This document shows, piece by piece, positions 30,005 through 30,038 of a DNA stretch of 30,038 nucleotides. The notes beneath the pieces were generated by a model that did not search any database, was not told the origin of the DNA, and saw only the letters and a program-made list of their open reading frames with translations. Origin of the DNA: Stentor coeruleus. Its lineage: Eukaryota; Ciliophora; Heterotrichea; Heterotrichida; Stentoridae. The stretch is taken from contig MPUH01000906.1 of NCBI GenBank assembly GCA_001970955.1, positions 1 to 30,038 of the forward strand. The letters run 5' to 3'. Each line of letters begins with the position of its first letter. Position 1 is the stretch's first letter. The translations under genes and the position numbers were made by a program.

Positions 30005-30038
30005 NATTATAAGAAAACTACTATTTGGCTTATCTTGT
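29953..30038. repeat. Assembly-join duplication around N at 30005, at the window edge
   Basis: The 33 bases at 29953-29985 are repeated at 30006-30038, after the N and up to the last base of the window. It has the same form as the joins at 12027 and 21204, so the last 33 bases are probably not new sequence. Confidence 0.85.

Noticed and set aside
1..30038. tRNA, rRNA, CRISPR, insertion sequence or telomere repeats
   Set aside because: Looked for T-loop and B-box words, inverted terminal repeats, spaced direct repeats and transposase-like frames by eye; found none convincing.

Overview
The window looks like macronuclear DNA of a heterotrich ciliate, most likely Stentor coeruleus or a close relative. 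It is AT-rich and gene-dense. Eight introns can be read with confidence and all are exactly 15 nt, with GT...AG ends and an A at position 10. Full-length genes end in TAA, TAG or TGA with no reassigned codon inside them, so the standard code is in use. Other heterotrichs share the tiny introns, but Blepharisma reads TGA as Trp; here TGA ends a well-supported gene. The species is inferred; the introns and stop usage are seen directly.

Layout, left to right: an intergenic stretch; a small secreted-type ORF broken by an in-frame TAG (+, 1192-1731); a RagC/D GTPase (-, 1925-2911); a SAXO/MAP6-type axonemal microtubule protein (-, 3606-4475), divergent from an F-box/WD40 protein with three introns (+, 4590-5921); a basic protein of unknown function (-, 6226-6834) behind a long coiled-coil protein with an MGCC N-terminus (-, 6872-8626); a CFAP97/hemingway-like basic protein (+, 9384-9779); calcineurin A (-, 9962-11407); a decayed gene remnant (-, 11803-12169); mitochondrial-type L-threonine 3-dehydrogenase with two introns (-, 12175-13167); an FCP1/SCP-like phosphatase (-, 14500-15552); a PP2C phosphatase (-, 16505-17377); two tandem paralogues encoding large multi-pass PAS-domain membrane proteins, each with one intron at the same place (+, 18352-22613 and 23374-27396); a Pro/Ser-rich unknown (+, 27456-27983); and a PH/coiled-coil/PH protein running off the right edge (-, 28596-30004).

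The genes are mostly independent transcription units rather than an operon. Themes are cytoskeleton and cortex (SAXO, CFAP97-like, lipid-anchored coiled coil), signalling (calcineurin, PP2C, FCP1-like, Rag GTPase) and membrane sensing (the PAS pair). No mobile element, CRISPR array, rRNA or tRNA was recognised.

The sequence has three single-N assembly joins (12027, 21204, 30005), each with the flanking sequence written twice. These are scaffolding artefacts, not biological repeats. The one at 21204 breaks the first PAS gene unless it is collapsed, and its two copies differ only at two synonymous sites.
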